This document shows, one piece after another, positions 13,338 to 16,497 of a stretch of DNA of 16,497 bases; the stretch's first letter is position 1; the number at the start of each line of letters is the position of its first letter. The stretch is taken from contig JANTFK010000021.1 in the NCBI GenBank assembly GCA_024763595.1, positions 1 to 16,497 on the forward strand. Direction: 5' to 3'. A model generated the notes under the pieces. The model was not told the DNA's origin and ran no database searches. It was given only the letters and a program-made list of their open reading frames with translations. This stretch comes from Bacteroidales bacterium. Lineage in GTDB: Bacteria > Bacteroidota > Bacteroidia > Bacteroidales > GCA-2748055. The position numbers were made by a program, and so were the translations under genes.

Positions 13338-14810
13338 TTACTCGATCTGCCTGACTAATTGCAATAAATCAACAGGATCTGTGCTTCCCCGGGTTTTCGT
13401 ATTCACAGAATAACCATGGTCATTGAAAAACTGCCTCGCTGCAGCCGTTACAGGCAGATCCGGATATTCCCTTTCCCGGACAAAGTGCAGGAATTTCATG
13501 ATCCGGAACATGTTGAACCAGCGCCAGAACCGTTTCTGAAAGGCAGGGTAGGAGGCGCTGTTCCGGCGTATCTCAAACAGGGCCTCCCCGAATTGTTGCT
13601 GAATCAGGAAATCCGTCAGCACAGCGGGCATGGTTTTCATCAGGTGGTCCATAGCCACTTCGGTGTAGAGAATTTTCATGCCTGCAAACAGTTTACGCAG
13701 CATCTCAAAAGCCCGGGGATCATAAGTAAGCAGGGGGGCCTTACCTTCCATGAGCCGGCTAACCACGGGCCCGGTTCCGAAAGGCACCCGGTCCGAGGGT
13801 CTGGGGGAGGGAATGACCCGTGTTGTATTGCATTCGCTGAAGTTGCCCCGCTGGGCAATTTTCTGGATAAAGTAGAAATCCTCACCGCCCTGGCGGCGGT
13901 TCATCCCCCCCTCTTTGCAATAGATACCTGCATTTACAGCAAATGAAGAGCCCACGGTATGGAAGGCATAGGGGTAACCGGTAGAACGCACCGCCTGCAC
14001 GTAATAGCGTAAGTGCAGTTCATATTGTGCGATGGCATCATATAGTTCCGGAGGAAATCCCGTGTTTGGGTCCCTACCATCCGCCTCCCTACCAACTTCA
14101 TCAGGAACATCTGCTTCCGGCCCATCTTTTTCCGGCCCGGATCTTTCAGGGGGTCTCCCTGAATGATCTCCGTTTGCTGCAAGTGGATGCTCAAACCGGA
14201 CCGAACAGCCATCGGGCCTAAGGCCGGATGCATCTCCTTCAAAATGCTTTACCAGCGCCTCCAGGTAGTTGGATTCCACAGTTGCATCCGCATCCATGGA
14301 GGCGATGATCCCTTCGGGCCGGTCAATGGAACTGAACCTGCGCACAGCTTCATCCATCAGGATCTTGCGGGCAAGCCCAACCCCCGCCTCCTTTTTTCCA
14401 AAGGAGTGGTCCAGCATCACATGAAAATCGATAAAAGGGTGGGGGTGCTCCCTGATCCACTGCCGGGTTGCCCGGTAGGTAGTGCGGTTGTGTTCCAGGA
14501 TCGCGTCAGGAGCACCGGCAGGTGCATTGACCAGGATCAGCACCTCGGCATGGAACGGGCTCCCGGTCTTCTGTGTATTACCCTCCTGGCCGGTCTCATT
14601 CCCGTAAGCCCCCAGGCCGGACTGACTCCCGTCATGTTGTAGTACAGACTGTGAGGTGCCGCACCGAAACAGCGAATCCAGGCATCTTTCGAGCCCGGAT
14701 TCGTGGTATACCGGAATGGTAACTATGATTTTCAGACCGGGATAAGGTTCCGGTTCAATAAGCTTCTCCCGCAAACCGGCTTTCAGCAGGTATGCTCCGG
14801 CAAAGCCCAT
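13338..14810 (-). CDS. Family 2 (GT-A) glycosyltransferase with low-complexity inserts
   Basis: A 490-residue GT-A-fold transferase. VTIPVYHESGLERCLDSL (30-47) is the nucleotide-sugar-binding start and SMDADAT (171-177) carries the DxD metal motif (Asp173, Asp175). GGEDFYFIQKI (308-318) is the acceptor/catalytic ED block. Two segments look inserted relative to the fold: about 52-86 (Gly/Ser/Gln-rich) and about 211-250 (Pro/Glu/Asp/Gly-rich, repetitive EADG-like). Both sit at loop positions, one before the second beta strand and one after the DxD region. Donor and acceptor are unknown. No membrane helix is obvious, so the product is probably cytoplasmic. ATG 14808-14810 overlaps the TAA of the upstream OmpH-like gene by one base (TAATG), indicating translational coupling. 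No separate promoter is seen. Confidence 0.88.
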   Translation of the reverse strand: MGFAGAYLLKAGLREKLIEPEPYPGLKIIVTIPVYHESGLERCLDSLFRCGTSQSVLQHDGSQSGLGAYGNETGQEGNTQKTGSPFHAEVLILVNAPAGAPDAILEHNRTTYRATRQWIREHPHPFIDFHVMLDHSFGKKEAGVGLARKILMDEAVRRFSSIDRPEGIIASMDADATVESNYLEALVKHFEGDASGLRPDGCSVRFEHPLAANGDHSGRPPERSGPEKDGPEADVPDEVGREADGRDPNTGFPPELYDAIAQYELHLRYYVQAVRSTGYPYAFHTVGSSFAVNAGIYCKEGGMNRRQGGEDFYFIQKIAQRGNFSECNTTRVIPSPRPSDRVPFGTGPVVSRLMEGKAPLLTYDPRAFEMLRKLFAGMKILYTEVAMDHLMKTMPAVLTDFLIQQQFGEALFEIRRNSASYPAFQKRFWRWFNMFRIMKFLHFVREREYPDLPVTAAARQFFNDHGYSVNTKTRGSTDPVDLLQLVRQIE

Positions 14811-15424
14811 TATTCCAGGTTGGTTCCCGGCTTATATTTTTCATTCAGTCCGCTGATTACATCAGCAGTAATGTCGAAGGGTTTGGCACCGTAGATGAGG
14901 TTGCCCCCGAAGGAGTAGGAGTAGACAAAACTGTATCCCTTTGCCTGGCTCAGTTCGTCCACATACCGTTCGATCATATCGATCATCTTCCGGTTCTTCA
15001 CCATGCCCTCTTCCTGTAGCTGGGAAGCATATTGGTTCTGCAGGTCCTGCAGTTTCATTTGCTCGGAGGCCAGTTGCTGCTGAAGCTGTTCTGCTTCGCT
15101 GCGGGTCACCAGCCCCTTCTGGATCTTATATTGCGCATCCTGCACACTCTGGTTGAAAGTCTCGGTGCGTCCTGCAAAATCTGACTCCAGTTCCGTCTGC
15201 TTCTGTCCCAGTTCCTGCTGGTATTCAAAGTAAAGGTCCCAACGGGCCATCACGGAATCCATATTGAAATATGCAATGCTGATACCGGACGGATCTGCTA
15301 TCCTGGCGGTTGTTGTCTGCTCTTTACCATGCTCTTCCTTTTCCTCTCCTGAGAAGTGGAGTACAAAAAGCACTATCACAGCTACTGCAAGGACCACATT
15401 CGTTACAATGTTCGCGGTTTTCAT
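14810..15424 (-). CDS. OmpH/Skp-like periplasmic chaperone, membrane-anchored
   Basis: A 204-residue protein. An N-terminal hydrophobic segment (about 8-25, TNVVLAVAVIVLFVLHF), without a clear signal-peptidase site, is followed by a charged spacer. Next come the short beta element ISIAYFNMDSV (48-58) and a long alpha-helical coiled coil (about 65-150, rich in Gln, Glu and Leu). The C-terminal return is GYSFVYSYSFGGNLIYG, ending in FDITADVISGLN. This is the OmpH/Skp organisation, in which a trimeric tentacle-like chaperone escorts outer-membrane proteins in the periplasm; Bacteroidota members often keep the N-terminal anchor. It is the first gene of a two-gene unit with the glycosyltransferase, joined by a TAATG overlap, and is preceded by an exact -7 box at 15468-15475. 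Confidence 0.88.
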   Translation of the reverse strand: MKTANIVTNVVLAVAVIVLFVLHFSGEEKEEHGKEQTTTARIADPSGISIAYFNMDSVMARWDLYFEYQQELGQKQTELESDFAGRTETFNQSVQDAQYKIQKGLVTRSEAEQLQQQLASEQMKLQDLQNQYASQLQEEGMVKNRKMIDMIERYVDELSQAKGYSFVYSYSFGGNLIYGAKPFDITADVISGLNEKYKPGTNLE

Positions 15425-15467
15425 TCCAAATGATTTATTGACTGACTATTTGTTTGTTATCGGGCAA

Positions 15468-15475
15468 CAAATATA
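15468..15475 (-). promoter_or_regulatory. Bacteroidota -7 box TATATTTG upstream of the ompH-like gene
   Basis: Exact TAnnTTTG match on the minus strand, 43 bp from ATG 15424, in an AT-rich stretch. A -33 TTG at 19-21 bp is not visible. Confidence 0.5.
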
Positions 15476-15572
15476 GCAGAAAAGTTTAGAAGGAGGGCTA
15501 TTTTTTTTCGTGGAGATGGCTGATATTTTTAAATGCAGCACATACAGAAACAGATCAACGTTTGCGTCTTAT

Positions 15573-15617
15573 CCCCCTCCCGTTCTTTAGGGGTTGTACA
15601 GGTTTTCCGGGAGGGGG
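15573..15617. repeat. 10-bp G/C inverted repeat with an alternative internal pairing
   Basis: CCCCCTCCCG (15573-15582) is perfectly complementary to CGGGAGGGGG (15608-15617) across a 25-nt loop. Inside the loop AGGGG (15589-15593) could instead pair with CCCCT (15574-15578), so two hairpins compete. No strong T-run follows on the minus strand; on the plus strand a GTTTTT stretch begins about 7 nt later. It resembles short palindromic intergenic repeats found in Bacteroidota genomes, but I cannot count copies from one window. Confidence 0.55.
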
Positions 15618-15793
15618 GTGACGTGTTTTTCAGGTTTTCAGCTTCACAGGGGATCATACACATCAGAACAAAAGGATCAAATATCTGGCATTCCCGGCTC
15701 TCCTTTAAGACAATCACTGATGATTCACTCCGGAAGAAAGAAGATATCCGGATAACATATCTAATCATATTCAACTGCTGGTTGGAAAAACAA

Positions 15794-16497
15794 TTAAGGT
15801 AATCGATACAGACCGGCCACCTCCCTGATCACCTGTTCGACGGGCGTAAACTCCATCCCAACAGCCTTCCGGATCTTCTCATTGGAGAAATGCACCTCCC
15901 CAAAGGCGGCCCGGATATGTTCGGAGGTGATGTGGCGCCGGCGGGTGAAGAACCCTGCCAGGGCATCCAGCCGGACCAGTGTTCGCATGAGGGAAGGAGA
16001 AACCGTTTTCAGGTTGCGCCGGACGCCCAGTGCGGTCCCGATCATCTCAAAAATTTCCCGGTAGGAATAGTCTCCCTCACTAATAATGAACCGTTCACCG
16101 GAGATATCCGAATCCATCAGGCGCATCATGGCCGTAACCACATCGTTCACACCCACATAACCCGTTACACCGGGTGAAGTATATTTCAGGCCGCGGGCCA
16201 CCCGGGTGAACATGGAGGAGCTGCCCCTGTTCCAGAACCCCGGTCCCAGGATGATGGTGGGATTGACGATTACCGCATTCAGGCCCTCTTCTATCCCCCG
16301 CCACACTTCCATTTCAGCATTGAACTTTGATTGGGCATACCCGGTCGTGCTCTTTGTGTGGGTCCAGATCATCGATTCATCAGCGGGTGATCCTTCAGGG
16401 GCTCTCCCAATGGCCGAGGAAGAGGAGACATGCAGCAGTTTTTTCACACCGGTTTCCTGGCAGGCATTTACCACGATGGCGGCACTCTGCATATTAA
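15794..16497 (-). CDS. NAD-dependent epimerase/dehydratase (extended SDR), N-terminus outside the window
   Basis: The visible 234 codons are the middle and C-terminal part of an extended short-chain dehydrogenase/reductase. KKLLHVSSSSAIG carries the catalytic Ser region. GYAQSKFNAE is the YxxxK catalytic motif, followed by NPTIILGPG and the substrate-binding half. The usual N-terminal GxxGxxG Rossmann motif is missing because the gene runs off the right edge: the frame stays open beyond Met 16490-16492, preceded by Asn, which fits the family's V-N-x-x-x-A-x-x-V segment. That Met is therefore internal, not the start. The overall pattern resembles dihydroflavonol-reductase or 3-beta-hydroxysteroid-dehydrogenase-like SDRs; the substrate cannot be assigned. 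The stop is TAA at 15794-15796, and no clear terminator follows. Confidence 0.9.
   Translation of the reverse strand, partial: NMQSAAIVVNACQETGVKKLLHVSSSSAIGRAPEGSPADESMIWTHTKSTTGYAQSKFNAEMEVWRGIEEGLNAVIVNPTIILGPGFWNRGSSSMFTRVARGLKYTSPGVTGYVGVNDVVTAMMRLMDSDISGERFIISEGDYSYREIFEMIGTALGVRRNLKTVSPSLMRTLVRLDALAGFFTRRRHITSEHIRAAFGEVHFSNEKIRKAVGMEFTPVEQVIREVAGLYRLP

Larger units (their letters stand above)
15425..15793. other. Intergenic region without a supported gene
   Basis: This 369-bp stretch separates the 3' end of the epimerase gene from the ompH-like gene. It contains the ompH-side promoter box (15468-15475) and the G/C-rich inverted repeat (15573-15617). The open frames of 81 and 89 codons on the two strands have no recognisable domain and overlap each other across the repeat. 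I saw no tRNA-like or other RNA gene fold. Confidence 0.6.

Noticed and set aside
15529..15802. Two overlapping small open frames (81 and 89 codons) on opposite strands
   Set aside because: Neither has a domain, signal or coding-like composition, and both run through the G/C inverted repeat; open by chance.

Overview
The window comes from a member of the Bacteroidota, probably a Bacteroidales-like or related anaerobe or facultative lineage. Three kinds of evidence point there. A secreted protein ends in a type IX secretion (T9SS) sorting domain. Several genes are preceded by the TAnnTTTG -7 box of Bacteroidota sigma factors, with little Shine-Dalgarno sequence. The gene families are typical of the phylum: an OmpH-like protein with an N-terminal membrane anchor, a DivIC/FtsB protein, a fused ABCG-type exporter and a two-domain aminolipid acyltransferase. 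Most of the window is ordinary chromosomal housekeeping and envelope DNA at roughly 50% GC. The ABC transporter gene is visibly AT-richer than its neighbours.

Layout. Positions 1-200 (minus) carry a decayed transposase fragment. Positions 253-4392 (minus) hold a ferredoxin-nitroreductase fusion behind a 1067-residue ABC transporter. Divergent from these, 4498-7854 (plus) hold an OlsF-like bifunctional acyltransferase and an exported M19 dipeptidase whose 5' end contains an 18-bp minisatellite. Positions 8092-10830 (minus) hold a Mn-type superoxide dismutase and a T9SS-exported protein with CSPG/cadherin-like repeats. Positions 11047-13065 (plus) hold delta-1-pyrroline-5-carboxylate dehydrogenase (pruA), a strong intrinsic terminator and a small DivIC/FtsB-like division protein. 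Positions 13079-15424 (minus) hold an OmpH-like periplasmic protein translationally coupled to a family 2 glycosyltransferase, followed by a decayed GH43 glycosidase gene. The window ends inside an NAD-dependent epimerase/dehydratase gene at 15794-16497 (minus).

Functional picture. Many genes concern the cell envelope: aminolipid synthesis, export, a surface adhesin-like protein, periplasmic chaperone and glycosyltransferase functions, and division. Central metabolism (proline/glutamate degradation, peptide turnover) and oxidative-stress defence account for most of the rest. I see no defence system, CRISPR array, prophage or biosynthetic cluster. The most informative non-standard observations are two gene relics outside the obvious ORFs (an IS transposase and a GH43 enzyme), the dipeptidase minisatellite with a missing lipobox cysteine, the fused aminolipid synthase with a promoter that corrects its start, and several structured intergenic repeats.
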